Part shown: in pieces, positions 1 to 8,627 of the stretch
How the letters are laid out: each line of letters starts with the position of its first letter
Numbering within the stretch: position 1 is the first letter of the stretch
DNA from: an uncultured Bacteroidota bacterium
GTDB lineage: Bacteria > Bacteroidota > Bacteroidia > Chitinophagales > LD1
Direction: 5' to 3'
Length of the DNA: 64,000 nucleotides
Assembly (NCBI GenBank): GCA_937894725.1
Contig: CALAYL010000054.1
Span: 3,923-67,922, forward strand
The notes under the pieces: model-generated
What the model saw: the letters and a program-made list of their open reading frames with translations, nothing else
Database searches by the model: none
What the model was told of the DNA's origin: nothing
Program-made: the position numbers and the translations under genes

Positions 1-611
1 CAAAAATGATAGCCAGTGGAGCTTATAAAAAGGTAATAGTAGTAGGCGCAGACAAAATGTCGAGTATCATGGACTACACGGATCGTAATACTTGTGTGCT
101 TTTTGGGGATGGAGCGGGAGCGGTACTGCTCGAGCCCTCTACAGATGATTGTGGTGTGATTGATGCCATTTTAAAAACGGATGGAAATGGTTGGCAATAT
201 CTACATCAAAAAGCAGGTGGTTCAAGAATGCCTGCCTCACAAGAAACCATCGACAAACGATTGCACTATGTATATCAGGAAGGTAAAAAAGTGTTTTCTA
301 ATGCTGTAGTGAATATGGCTGAAGTAGCAGCCGAATTAATGGAAAAATATAATCTCACTGCCGATGATGTGGATTGGCTGGTGCCTCATCAGGCCAACAA
401 GCGCATCATAGATGCAACTCGCGAGCGCACAGGTGTGGCCGAAGAGCGAGTGATGATTAACATACAAAAATATGGCAACACAACCAATGGTACGCTACCA
501 CTTTGTCTCTGGGAGTGGGAAAGCAAACTTAAAAAAGGTGACAACTTAATTTTAGCTGCCTTTGGTGGAGGGTTTACGTGGGGCAGTATGTATATAAAAT
601 GGGCGTATTGA
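1..611 (+). CDS. fabH: Beta-ketoacyl-ACP synthase III, C-terminal part (gene runs off the left edge)
   Basis: Condenses an acyl-CoA primer with malonyl-ACP to start fatty acid synthesis in the cytoplasm. The frame is open to the left edge, so the N-terminal half, including the catalytic Cys, lies outside the window. What remains is clearly the thiolase-fold C-terminal half. It has [10 protein letters not shown] near the start, the catalytic His in VPHQANKR (codon 387-389), and the catalytic Asn in YGNTTNG (codon 477-479). The glycine-rich end FGGGFTWGS is typical of the family. The ATG at position 6 is an internal Met, not the real start. The next gene, pckA, is convergent. FabI of the same pathway is encoded far away at 50.2-51.1 kb. 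Confidence 0.95.
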   Translation, partial: KMIASGAYKKVIVVGADKMSSIMDYTDRNTCVLFGDGAGAVLLEPSTDDCGVIDAILKTDGNGWQYLHQKAGGSRMPASQETIDKRLHYVYQEGKKVFSNAVVNMAEVAAELMEKYNLTADDVDWLVPHQANKRIIDATRERTGVAEERVMINIQKYGNTTNGTLPLCLWEWESKLKKGDNLILAAFGGGFTWGSMYIKWAY

Positions 612-624
612 TGTCAATACACCC
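601..624. other. Hairpin overlapping the fabH stop codon
   Basis: An 11-nt arm GGGCGTATTGA faces TCAATACACCC with one C/A mismatch and a tiny loop, and the fabH TGA sits inside it. It lies between convergent fabH and pckA, where a shared terminator would be expected. No T-run follows on the plus strand; on the minus strand a T-rich stretch lies upstream of the hairpin rather than after it. The terminator role is therefore only possible. Confidence 0.35.
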
Positions 625-651
625 ATTCAAAAAATTAGCTTAAAAACGCCA

Positions 652-2271
652 TTACGCTCCCTGCATCACTTTTGGTGCAGCAGCTTTAATTTCATCACTA
701 GCTGCATCTGCATATTTTGCGAAGTTTAGATTAAAGGCAGCGGCCAGCTCATTTGATTTAGCATCATAATTAGCGGCATCACTCCATGTTTTGCGTGGGT
801 CGAGCACCTCAGAAGGTACACCTTCGCAAGAGGAAGGTATTGACACACCAAAGACAGGATGTGTTACATATTCAATAGTATCCATTTTGCCTGTAAGCGC
901 TGCTGTGATCAGTGCACGAGTATGTAGCAAACTCATTCGCTTGCCTACACCATATGGTCCGCCTGTATATCCTGTATTCAATAGCCAAACTTTGATATCT
1001 GGGTTTTTTGTTAATTTTTCGCCCAAAAGCGCTGCATATTTCGTAGGGTGCAATGGCAAGAAAGGTGCTCCAAAACAAGTAGAGAAAGTCGTTTGTGGCT
1101 CTGTAACACCTGCCTCTGTACCTGCTACTTTTGAAGTAAATCCACTCAAAAAGAAATACATCGCTTGTCCTACGCTCAATCGAGAGATGGGAGGCAATAC
1201 GCCAAAAGCATCGTAGGTTAAAAAGAATATATTTTTCGGTTCTCCACCTACTGATTTCTGAAGTGCATTTTCGATAAAATCGATAGGGTAGGATACGCGG
1301 GTATTTTCTGTTTTTGCTTTATAGGCAAAATCAACTGTGCGAGTACCTTCATTAAACCCAATATTTTCAAGGATAGCACCATGTTTGATAGCGTTGTAAA
1401 TATCTGGTTCTTTTTCGGCCGAGAGGTCGATGCATTTTGCATAGCAGCCTCCTTCAAAATTAAACACAGAATTATTTGTCCAACCGTGCTCATCATCGCC
1501 TATCAAAGGTCGATTTGGGTCTGCGGAGAGTGTTGTTTTTCCTGTGCCTGAAAGACCAAAAAACAAAGCTACATCACCCTCTTTACCTATGTTGGCGGAG
1601 CAGTGCATGCTCAAGACTTTTTGTTGGTGTGGAAGTACAAAATTAAGTACTGAAAAAATGCCTTTTTTGACTTCTCCTGTATAAGCAGTGCCACCAATGA
1701 TGGCTATTTTTTTGGTGAAATTAAGAATGGCAAAATTGTGCTGACGTATGCCATCATTTGCACCATCGGCTAGAAATCCTGGTGCTTGTATTACCGTCCA
1801 GTCTGGTTGAATAGTAGCCAACTCTGCGGCAGTAGGGCGCAAAAACATGTTTGATGCAAATAAGTTTGCCCAAGGGTATTCGGTAACTACCCGCACATTG
1901 AGTCTAAACGCATCGTCAGCACAAGCATAACTGTCGCGAACAAACACATCTTTGTCTGCAAGATAGGTCGTAACTTTTTTATATAATCCATCAAACACTT
2001 CAGGTGATACAGCTAAATTAAATTTACTGCTCCAATCTACAGCATCTGATGTGATTTCATCTTTCACGATAAAACGATCGTTGGGAGAGCGCCCAGTAAA
2101 CTCGCCCGTATCTATAGCTAAAGCGCCTGTGTCGCTGAGTACGCCTTGATTTCGTTTGATGGTCTCTTCTACAAGTTCTGCGGGAGTTAGATTCCAATAT
2201 TGATTTGCTGTGTTGAGAATGCCGAGTGAGGGTAATGTGTCGATACCGCTCTTAGTGCCAAATATTTTCAT
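652..2271 (-). CDS. pckA: Phosphoenolpyruvate carboxykinase (ATP)
   Basis: Converts oxaloacetate and ATP to phosphoenolpyruvate, CO2 and ADP, the entry step of gluconeogenesis, in the cytoplasm. At 539 residues it matches the roughly 540 usual for the ATP-dependent family. The substrate-binding Arg in TGRSPNDRF is residue 61. The kinase-1a P-loop GLSGTGKTT is at 239-247, followed closely by the metal-binding LIGDDEHGW at about 257-264. The alternative GTP-dependent family has different motifs. The gene is monocistronic, convergent with fabH and divergent from pepP. A promoter-like element 27-56 bp upstream of the start supports the chosen ATG. Confidence 0.97.
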   Translation of the reverse strand: MKIFGTKSGIDTLPSLGILNTANQYWNLTPAELVEETIKRNQGVLSDTGALAIDTGEFTGRSPNDRFIVKDEITSDAVDWSSKFNLAVSPEVFDGLYKKVTTYLADKDVFVRDSYACADDAFRLNVRVVTEYPWANLFASNMFLRPTAAELATIQPDWTVIQAPGFLADGANDGIRQHNFAILNFTKKIAIIGGTAYTGEVKKGIFSVLNFVLPHQQKVLSMHCSANIGKEGDVALFFGLSGTGKTTLSADPNRPLIGDDEHGWTNNSVFNFEGGCYAKCIDLSAEKEPDIYNAIKHGAILENIGFNEGTRTVDFAYKAKTENTRVSYPIDFIENALQKSVGGEPKNIFFLTYDAFGVLPPISRLSVGQAMYFFLSGFTSKVAGTEAGVTEPQTTFSTCFGAPFLPLHPTKYAALLGEKLTKNPDIKVWLLNTGYTGGPYGVGKRMSLLHTRALITAALTGKMDTIEYVTHPVFGVSIPSSCEGVPSEVLDPRKTWSDAANYDAKSNELAAAFNLNFAKYADAASDEIKAAAPKVMQGA

Positions 2272-2297
2272 TACAATACGTTTAGTCTGGTTTCCCG

Positions 2298-2327
2298 CAA
2301 AAGTATTATTTTTTCCAATGAACCAAA
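2298..2327 (-). promoter_or_regulatory. Bacteroidota-type promoter of pckA
   Basis: Read on the minus strand: TTTG (2324-2327), an 18-bp spacer, then TACTTTTG (2298-2305). This fits the Bacteroidota sigma consensus TTTG-N19-TAnnTTTG and would give a leader of about 20 nt before pckA. Confidence 0.6.
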
Positions 2328-2436
2328 GGTGGTTTCTAATGAAATATGCTAAAAAGCGACAATATTTAAAGCAATTTTTAACGTTTCAAGGGCAAATTGC
2401 TATTTTGTCTTAAACTTACATCATCAAAATATACCT

Positions 2437-3741
2437 ATGAAATACGATGCCATTGATGCCTCCCTTTTTATTGAAAATCGAAAACGCCTAGCCAAGCGTC
2501 TCAAGCCCAATTCGATTGCCATTTTAACTGCAAATCCCATCATGCCCAAAAGTGCCGATGCGAGCTATAAATGGCGACAAAATCCTGATTTGTTTTACCT
2601 TACCGGAGTAGATCAAGAAGAAACATATTTAGTAATGTTTCCTGATGCTACACAAGCCAATTGGCGAGAAATACTTTTTGTGAAAGAAACAAATGACCAC
2701 ATAGCAGTGTGGGAGGGTGAAAAGCTATCTAAAGAACAAGCTAAAACTGTGTCGGGCATATCGCAGATACAGTGGAGCAGCAGTTTTGATAGTATGCTTG
2801 CTACACTAATTTTGCAAGCAGAAAACATTTATCTCAATCTCAACGAAAATGATCGAGCTGGAGAGTCTCCACTCAATGGGGAATTGCAATTTGCGAAGCA
2901 ATTGAAAGCCCGTTTTCCGCTGCATCATTTTGAAAGATTGGCACCTATCATGCACGACTTGCGAGCAGTGAAAAGTAAAAAGGAAATTGACTTATTAAAC
3001 AACGCAATTGCGATCACCCGTAAAGGTTTTTTGCGTACGCTTTCGTTTGTAAAACCTGGGGTGTGGGAGTATGAGGTAGAAGCCGAAATAACGCATGAAT
3101 ATTTGATAAACAGAGCGACTGGGCATGCTTACGATCCTATCGTAGCATCAGGTGCAAATGCTTGTGTGCTTCATTATGTTTCAAACAATAAGCAATGCAA
3201 AGCTGGCGATTTGTTGCTCATGGATTGTGGAGCTGAATATGCAAACTATTGTGCCGATTTGACCCGTACGATACCCGTGAGCGGCAAATTTAGCAAGCGC
3301 CAAAAAGCAGTGTATAATGAAGTATTGCATGTACACAATGAGGCGAAAAAAATCATGAAGGCAGGTATGGTTTTGAATGAGTTTAACCAAGAAGTGGGCA
3401 AAATTATGGAAGCTTCACTTATCAAGCTCCAGTTGTTAGATAAAACAGATGTCAAGAAACAAAACAAGCTACAACCGCTGTACAAAAAATATTTTCCGCA
3501 CGGTACTGCTCACTTTTTGGGGATAGACGTACACGATGTGGGCAATCGCTACAAGCCATTGAAAGCTGGTGCTGTACTAACATGTGAGCCAGGCATTTAT
3601 ATCCCCGCAGAAGGTATCGGTATTCGTATCGAAAACAACTTGCAGGTAACAAGTGGCAAGCCGATTGACTTGATGAGTGAAATCCCCATCGAGGCGGATC
3701 ATATAGAGGAGTTGATGAATAGTAGCAAACGAACAAAATAA
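2437..3741 (+). CDS. pepP: Xaa-Pro aminopeptidase (aminopeptidase P, M24B)
   Basis: Removes the N-terminal residue from peptides whose second residue is proline; cytoplasmic, using two metal ions. The 434-residue length and two-domain plan (N-terminal AMP_N domain to about 150, pita-bread catalytic domain from about 180) match the family. All five metal ligands are visible: D263 in LLMDCG, D274 in YCADLTR, H359 in HGTAHFLG, E384 in CEPGIY and E399 in RIENN. No signal peptide is present. The gene heads a tightly packed run with pssA (3-bp gap), purS and rsmI, so co-transcription is likely although the functions are unrelated. Confidence 0.95.
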   Translation: MKYDAIDASLFIENRKRLAKRLKPNSIAILTANPIMPKSADASYKWRQNPDLFYLTGVDQEETYLVMFPDATQANWREILFVKETNDHIAVWEGEKLSKEQAKTVSGISQIQWSSSFDSMLATLILQAENIYLNLNENDRAGESPLNGELQFAKQLKARFPLHHFERLAPIMHDLRAVKSKKEIDLLNNAIAITRKGFLRTLSFVKPGVWEYEVEAEITHEYLINRATGHAYDPIVASGANACVLHYVSNNKQCKAGDLLLMDCGAEYANYCADLTRTIPVSGKFSKRQKAVYNEVLHVHNEAKKIMKAGMVLNEFNQEVGKIMEASLIKLQLLDKTDVKKQNKLQPLYKKYFPHGTAHFLGIDVHDVGNRYKPLKAGAVLTCEPGIYIPAEGIGIRIENNLQVTSGKPIDLMSEIPIEADHIEELMNSSKRTK

Positions 3742-3744
3742 GCT

Positions 3745-4464
3745 ATGCAACTATTTAATATTCCCAATCTACTCACGCTGATCAATCTCTTTTCGGGTTG
3801 TATGGCAATAGTGTTTATCTTTGGCAATCAAGTGGAGCAGGCGATGATCTGTACACTCATATCTTTGGTAGCAGATTTTTTTGATGGTATGGCCGCTCGT
3901 GCTCTCAAAACTCCGCAAGGTGTAGGTAAAGAACTTGACTCCTTGGCCGATGTGGTGAGTTTTGGTGTAGTGCCAGGTTTTATTCTAAAATTTTTGCTTT
4001 TCAACTCGCTCATATCGGGCAATTATCATCTTTCAGACACTATGGTGAGCGTAGTGTCAGATGCTGGCTTTTTGTTTACACTTTTTGCTGCCTTGCGTTT
4101 GGCAAAATTTAATGTAGATACTCGACAAAGCGACAGCTTTGTAGGCTTGGCTACACCCGCTGCTACAATTTTTGTAGTAGGCGTGTATTCCATATTCGAT
4201 CGCAATAGTTTTGGTCTTTTCGATATACTCAACACGCCTTATGTTGTTTTATTTGTTTTAGCAACTCTCTGTTTTCTAATGATAGCGGAGATTCCGATGT
4301 TTTCTTTTAAACTAAAAAACAAGAAATGGAGCGACAATAAACTCCAATTTAGCTTTATAGGACTAGCGGTGATACTTTTAATCTTACTAAAAGTTGTTGC
4401 ATTGCCGTTGATTATCTTTATTTACGTTCTCGTTTCAATCACTCAAAAACTTATCAAAATATGA
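3745..4464 (+). CDS. pssA: CDP-diacylglycerol--serine O-phosphatidyltransferase
   Basis: Integral membrane enzyme that makes phosphatidylserine from CDP-diacylglycerol and serine, the precursor of phosphatidylethanolamine. The full CDP-alcohol phosphotransferase signature DGx2ARx8Gx3Dx3D is present at residues 47-69 (D47, G48, A51, R52, G61, D65, D69). Hydrophobic segments follow at about 80-100, 130-150, 165-185 and 200-235, in line with the multi-pass topology. At 239 residues it has the size of the Gram-positive/Bacteroidota type II PssA. Its stop overlaps the purS start (ATGA). Confidence 0.93.
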   Translation: MQLFNIPNLLTLINLFSGCMAIVFIFGNQVEQAMICTLISLVADFFDGMAARALKTPQGVGKELDSLADVVSFGVVPGFILKFLLFNSLISGNYHLSDTMVSVVSDAGFLFTLFAALRLAKFNVDTRQSDSFVGLATPAATIFVVGVYSIFDRNSFGLFDILNTPYVVLFVLATLCFLMIAEIPMFSFKLKNKKWSDNKLQFSFIGLAVILLILLKVVALPLIIFIYVLVSITQKLIKI

Positions 4465-4715
4465 ATTTCAAAGCAGCCATAGACATCATGCCTCACAAAG
4501 AATTGCTCGACCCACAAGGTAAAGCTGTCGCTCAAGGACTACAAAAAATGGGATTTGAAGGTGTTGAAGATGTGCGTGTAGGTCGTCATATTACATTGAG
4601 CTTAACGGCTAAAGATGCCAAAGCAGCTACTGCGCTTGTAGAAGATGCATGTAAAAAACTTCTTGCCAATACGATCATGGAAGGCTATAGCATCGAGCTA
4701 AGCGAGGTAAAATAG
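4461..4715 (+). CDS. purS: Phosphoribosylformylglycinamidine synthase subunit PurS
   Basis: Small subunit of the three-part FGAM synthase (PurS/PurQ/PurL), needed in purine biosynthesis to pass ammonia from PurQ to small PurL. The 84-residue length, the N-terminal pattern KELLDPQGKAVAQGL and the central VRVGRHITLSL are characteristic. The start overlaps the pssA stop by 4 bp, and rsmI begins at the next base after its own stop. PurQ and PurL are not in this window, so the pathway genes are scattered. Confidence 0.92.
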   Translation: MNFKAAIDIMPHKELLDPQGKAVAQGLQKMGFEGVEDVRVGRHITLSLTAKDAKAATALVEDACKKLLANTIMEGYSIELSEVK

Positions 4716-5384
4716 ATGTTGTATATAGTCCCTACCCCTATCGGCAATCTGGAGGATATCACTCTTCGTGCCATTCGGATATTGAAAGAAGTGGACTATA
4801 TCTTGGCGGAAGATACGCGCCAGTCTTTCAAATTGCTTCATCATTTTGAGATCAAGACTAGGCTTCAAGCTTATCATAAATTTAACGAACGAAAGTCGTG
4901 TGAGCAAATTGTGTCTCAGCTTCAAAGCGGGCAAACAATCGCTCTCATATCTGATTGTGGTACCCCTTGTGTGTCTGATCCTGGCTACATCCTAGTATCA
5001 GCCTGCATAGCCGCTGGGGTGAAAGTGGAATGTTTGCCCGGACCTACGGCATTTGTGCCAGCGTTGGTTAAGTCTGGGTTTGATACGAGCGAGTTTGTGT
5101 TTATGGGTTTTTTGCCACATAAAAAAGGTAGAGAGACTCTTATCAAAAAAATAGCCGAAGAAAAGCGTGTGGTGATATTGTATGAGTCGCCATACAGAGT
5201 TGTGAAGTTTTTAGAGCAAGCCTTACCGATTTTGGGCGATACAAGAAAAGTGTCTCTTTCGAGAGAATTATCAAAGATGTTTGAAGAAACTATCGAGGGA
5301 ACTATTCCAATACTTTTAGCTCATTTTGAAACGAAAGAGCCAAGAGGGGAATATGTGATTGTGATAGATAAACTTGATTTATAA
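4716..5384 (+). CDS. rsmI: 16S rRNA (cytidine-1402-2'-O)-methyltransferase
   Basis: SAM-dependent enzyme that 2'-O-methylates C1402 in the ribosomal P site. It belongs to the tetrapyrrole-methylase fold: the start LYIVPTPIGNLEDIT, the EDTR at 32-35 and SDCGTPCVSDPGY at 79-91 are all diagnostic. The later segment GFLPHKKGRE is also family-typical. Length (222) is normal for forms without the extra C-terminal domain. It abuts purS with no spacer and is probably the last gene of the pepP run. About 215 bp of AT-rich DNA with nothing recognisable separate it from mscS. Confidence 0.95.
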   Translation: MLYIVPTPIGNLEDITLRAIRILKEVDYILAEDTRQSFKLLHHFEIKTRLQAYHKFNERKSCEQIVSQLQSGQTIALISDCGTPCVSDPGYILVSACIAAGVKVECLPGPTAFVPALVKSGFDTSEFVFMGFLPHKKGRETLIKKIAEEKRVVILYESPYRVVKFLEQALPILGDTRKVSLSRELSKMFEETIEGTIPILLAHFETKEPRGEYVIVIDKLDL

Positions 5385-5600
5385 TAAGCTATATATTTTT
5401 AAAAAAAAACATCATGTAATAGTGGGTATTGGCGTCTCTTTTTTAGCAGTATGCTTTATAATGGATTATTCATTCCTTTTTTTTTCATTTTCCCACTTAT
5501 TTTTTATAGATTGTCATCATATTAAACATTATTGCTCCTTGATAAATAGCACTTTGCATCTAATGGAGTATTTTTTTCAAACACTAAACCCCCTTTTTAC

Positions 5601-6422
5601 ATGGATATGTCACTTCTCGAAAAATATGGTCAAATTGCACTAGAGTATGCTATAAAGTATGGCACTAAAGTACTTTTAACCCTACTTCTTTTAATCATTG
5701 GTTTACGACTAATAAAAATAACAACGAAGTTTTTAGATAAGAGTTTTAAGCGAAGCAATATTGATGAAACCATACGCCCGTTTTTAGTCAATCTATTGAG
5801 TTGGGGGCTAAAAATATTGCTTTTTATAAGTGTAGCATCTATGCTTGGTATTGAGACTACCTCATTTGTAGCAATCATTGGAGCTGCTGGTTTGGCGGTA
5901 GGTTTGGCTTTGCAAGGTACATTAGCCAACTTTGCTGGCGGAGTACTCATTTTAATTTTTAAGCCTTTCAAAGTAGGTGACACGATAGAAGCGCAAGGCC
6001 ATTTAGGTACAGTACAAGAAATTCAAATTTTCATCACAAAAATACTCACCCCAGACAATAGGGTAGTAGTGATACCAAATGGAATTTTGTCAAATGGTAC
6101 GCTAAAAAACTATACAGAAAAAGATTTTGTAAGAGTAGATGTAGCCGTAGGAGTAAGCTACTCTGCTGATTTAAAAAAGGCAAAAGATGCCCTACTGGCC
6201 ATGCTCAAAGCAGATGAACGCTCTACCAAAGAGCCTGCCCCATCTGTGCATGTTGTGGCTTTGGGCGATAGTTCAGTCAATTTAATTGTAAGAGGGTATT
6301 GTCATCCTTCATTATACTGGGATTATTTTTTCGATATGACAGAAAAAACGAAACTTACGCTGGATGAAGTAAAGGTCGAAATTCCATTTCCTCAGCGAGT
6401 TATACATACGACATCAAAATAG
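5601..6422 (+). CDS. mscS: Small-conductance mechanosensitive channel (MscS family)
   Basis: Inner-membrane pressure valve that opens under osmotic downshock. Three membrane segments lie at about 18-40, 62-82 and 86-125. The last is the pore-lining helix with alternating Gly/Ala (AAGLAVGLALQGTLANFAGG). It is followed by the beta domain signature FKVGDTIEAQGHLGTVQEI and NGILSNGTLKN. At 273 residues it is a minimal MscS, close to the E. coli size. The chosen ATG gives a normal short cytoplasmic N-terminus. It stands alone, upstream of a secreted-protein gene. Confidence 0.93.
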   Translation: MDMSLLEKYGQIALEYAIKYGTKVLLTLLLLIIGLRLIKITTKFLDKSFKRSNIDETIRPFLVNLLSWGLKILLFISVASMLGIETTSFVAIIGAAGLAVGLALQGTLANFAGGVLILIFKPFKVGDTIEAQGHLGTVQEIQIFITKILTPDNRVVVIPNGILSNGTLKNYTEKDFVRVDVAVGVSYSADLKKAKDALLAMLKADERSTKEPAPSVHVVALGDSSVNLIVRGYCHPSLYWDYFFDMTEKTKLTLDEVKVEIPFPQRVIHTTSK

Positions 6423-6487
6423 CATATGCTTTTTTTTAACTAATGTTTTTTGTCAAATATTTTAAATTAGTTCTAAATACAAACACT

Positions 6488-7798
6488 ATGAAAAAACAAT
6501 TATTTACGCTCTCGATTTTCGGTCTGCTTATCGGCACTGTCCAAGCGACCAATCCAGCTTTTTTGAAAGTAAAAAAGGCTGTGACCAAGACAGTCTTGAA
6601 TCCTCAAGCCAGTCACTCAAGTTCATCTCGGGCTGCGGCATCAAGGCTGTTGGCCGAATCTAACTACTCAGGAGGGGATTTTAACGATAGCACAAAGTAT
6701 TTTTACAACAACAATTTTGCTTCTTTTCAGGAGAATGACGCATTGGTAGAAAATCTTTTAGGCAGTATATGGAAGTTTGATAGTAGTATATATGTGTATG
6801 ACACAGTACTTGCGAGAACTGTAAAAAGGACTTACACAGGATCCCAACTTACCACAGAGATATCTACCGATCTAGCTTCAAATCAACGAGAGCGATACAC
6901 CATGAGCTATAATGCCCAAGATAAAGTGAGTCAAGTATTGTTAGAAGATGCTACGGGAGTTAATTTTACTACATCAGCAAGATACAAAATTACTTATAAC
7001 CCTGCCGGATTGATAGACTCTTTGATAGGTTCGTTTCCTATCGCTGGAGTTTTTATAGATCAATACATTGTGAAATATACGTACAATACTGCTCAAAAGG
7101 TAACTAAAGTCATCTCCTATGCTTTTAACGCTCCAAACTGGGAAGTAGAAGATGACACTCGCTACACTTATGATGCATCCAATAGAGTCGTCTTGACTAA
7201 ATCATGGTACGACCAAGGAAGTGGGCTTGAATTGAATGATAGTACTATTACAGCATATGTAGGAGCTACAATTCAACATGACACGATGTATAGTTTTTTT
7301 AATGGCTCACTCGATGGTGGTCAGGCTCAAAAAACAATAAAGACGGCATTTGATAAACCACAGATGGAGATTACGAATGGAAATTTTGATGTCATGTCTT
7401 CAATGTGGTCTGCTTCTGCCGATACTACTTTTATCCTTTATAATAGCTTTCAGCAAATCACAAAATCGACAAGCGGTATTAGCCCCTTTACCGATGTAAA
7501 TAATTATTTTTATGAAACCTATACAGTGGCTGGTATTGCGGATGTAACATCTAGCGAGATTAAGTCATTATATCCTAATCCAGCTAGCAATACACTGAAG
7601 TTAGAGCTCGCAAATCCAACAATTGGAAATATAACCATTAATGTGTATGACCTGAGTGGAAGACTGGTACAAGCCACGGAGAGTAATACAAAAGATAGTT
7701 TAAACATTGACGTAAGTGCACTCGCAATTGGGAATTATGTTTTGAAAATAGTAGGAGAGAAAAATAGCTTTGTGGGGCAGTTTGCCAAGACAAACTAG
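6488..7798 (+). CDS. Secreted protein with type A T9SS sorting domain
   Basis: The specific function is not recognised. The start is set at ATG 6488 because MKKQLFTLSIFGLLIGTVQA is a clean signal peptide; the open frame continues 45 bp upstream without a credible start. The middle (about 60-340) has loosely repeated Tyr-rich beta-strand units such as YTYDASNRVV and YNAQDKVSQV, resembling degenerate YD/RHS-type repeats. The last 80 residues (SLYPNPASN ... GNYVLKIVG) are a type A T9SS C-terminal sorting domain. The protein is therefore probably exported to the periplasm by Sec, then across the outer membrane. A strong terminator follows. Confidence 0.8.
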   Translation: MKKQLFTLSIFGLLIGTVQATNPAFLKVKKAVTKTVLNPQASHSSSSRAAASRLLAESNYSGGDFNDSTKYFYNNNFASFQENDALVENLLGSIWKFDSSIYVYDTVLARTVKRTYTGSQLTTEISTDLASNQRERYTMSYNAQDKVSQVLLEDATGVNFTTSARYKITYNPAGLIDSLIGSFPIAGVFIDQYIVKYTYNTAQKVTKVISYAFNAPNWEVEDDTRYTYDASNRVVLTKSWYDQGSGLELNDSTITAYVGATIQHDTMYSFFNGSLDGGQAQKTIKTAFDKPQMEITNGNFDVMSSMWSASADTTFILYNSFQQITKSTSGISPFTDVNNYFYETYTVAGIADVTSSEIKSLYPNPASNTLKLELANPTIGNITINVYDLSGRLVQATESNTKDSLNIDVSALAIGNYVLKIVGEKNSFVGQFAKTN

Positions 7799-7816
7799 TC
7801 AAACACTCAATATTTA

Positions 7817-7849
7817 AAAGCCCTCAGAAAGTGTTTTTCTGAGGGCTTT
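7817..7849. terminator. Bidirectional terminator between convergent genes
   Basis: A perfect 14-bp stem (AAAGCCCTCAGAAA at 7817-7830 with TTTCTGAGGGCTTT at 7836-7849) has a 5-nt loop and A/T tracts on both sides. It serves the T9SS cargo gene on the plus strand and the metal exporter on the minus strand. Confidence 0.92.
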
Positions 7850-7866
7850 AATTTTTGGAAAATAAT

Positions 7867-8547
7867 TTACACTCCATCACTCAATTTTTCGACAGTTCGA
7901 GCGTCTTTCCAACTATTGAGGAGCAGAGAGGATGCCCATTTCAAAATCACTAAAGATGCCAATATGCCGCTTACGGCATCTAACCAATAGATAGCATAAT
8001 ACCGTGCAGCTAGTAATGCGATAAGAGCAATGAAACTCAACAGAACATCCGCCAATACGTGAATATAAGCTGCGTATATATTGTAATCTTGTGCGTCTGA
8101 CTCATGCCCTTGGTGAAGTAAGTAAGCGCAAATGCCATTTACCGTTAGTCCAACGAAGATGGTTATAAAAGCGGCATCCGTAACGGCAAACTCTGGTCGG
8201 TTTAGCTTTTCAATAGACTCAATGAGCATGAAAAGCGTAAAGATAAGTAAGGTTAACGCGCTTACAAAGCCTGAAATAGACAAGATTTTGTGCTCAGAGG
8301 TATGTTTAAACACATTTAAATCTATCAGCTTGTATGTACCCCATGCCAATAAAAGTATCAGTACATGCGTGAGCATGTGCCATCCATCCATAATCAAGGC
8401 GCTAGAGTCTATCATGTAGCCATAATAAAGTTCTAAAGCCATAGCCCCTAACGATAGGAACACAGCCACCATCGTCCTAGTCTCATTTGACCTAAGATGA
8501 TGATGTTGTTTTATATCAGTACAATGTTGGTGATGATGGTGCCCCAT
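7867..8547 (-). CDS. Cation diffusion facilitator, DmeF-like, without C-terminal domain
   Basis: Inner-membrane divalent-metal/proton antiporter, probably exporting cobalt, nickel or zinc. The start is placed at the Met of MGHHHHQHC, which opens a His-rich N-terminus typical of DmeF-like members; a longer in-frame reading has no better start. Six membrane segments run to about residue 210. Metal-site residues are D54, H57 and H61 in TM2 (DGWHMLTH) and H163/D167 in TM5 (HVLAD). Only about 16 residues follow TM6, so the cytoplasmic metal-sensing domain of typical CDF proteins is absent. The terminator 17 bp beyond the stop shows this is a true end, not a recent frameshift. Confidence 0.85.
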   Translation of the reverse strand: MGHHHHQHCTDIKQHHHLRSNETRTMVAVFLSLGAMALELYYGYMIDSSALIMDGWHMLTHVLILLLAWGTYKLIDLNVFKHTSEHKILSISGFVSALTLLIFTLFMLIESIEKLNRPEFAVTDAAFITIFVGLTVNGICAYLLHQGHESDAQDYNIYAAYIHVLADVLLSFIALIALLAARYYAIYWLDAVSGILASLVILKWASSLLLNSWKDARTVEKLSDGV

Positions 8548-8627
8548 AGCCCGCAAACCTATTCGATTTTTGCTAATTTCGGTAAGAATGGATTGTTTTT
8601 TGTAAAATTGAAGCAATAAGCCTCAAA

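Noticed and set aside
791..1216. 141-codon open frame antisense to pckA
   Set aside because: A shadow of the pckA reading frame; pckA is intact and unmistakable on the other strand.
5374..5643. 89-codon open frame between rsmI and mscS
   Set aside because: It begins inside rsmI, runs into mscS in another frame, and its AT-driven Phe/His/Leu composition does not look like a protein.
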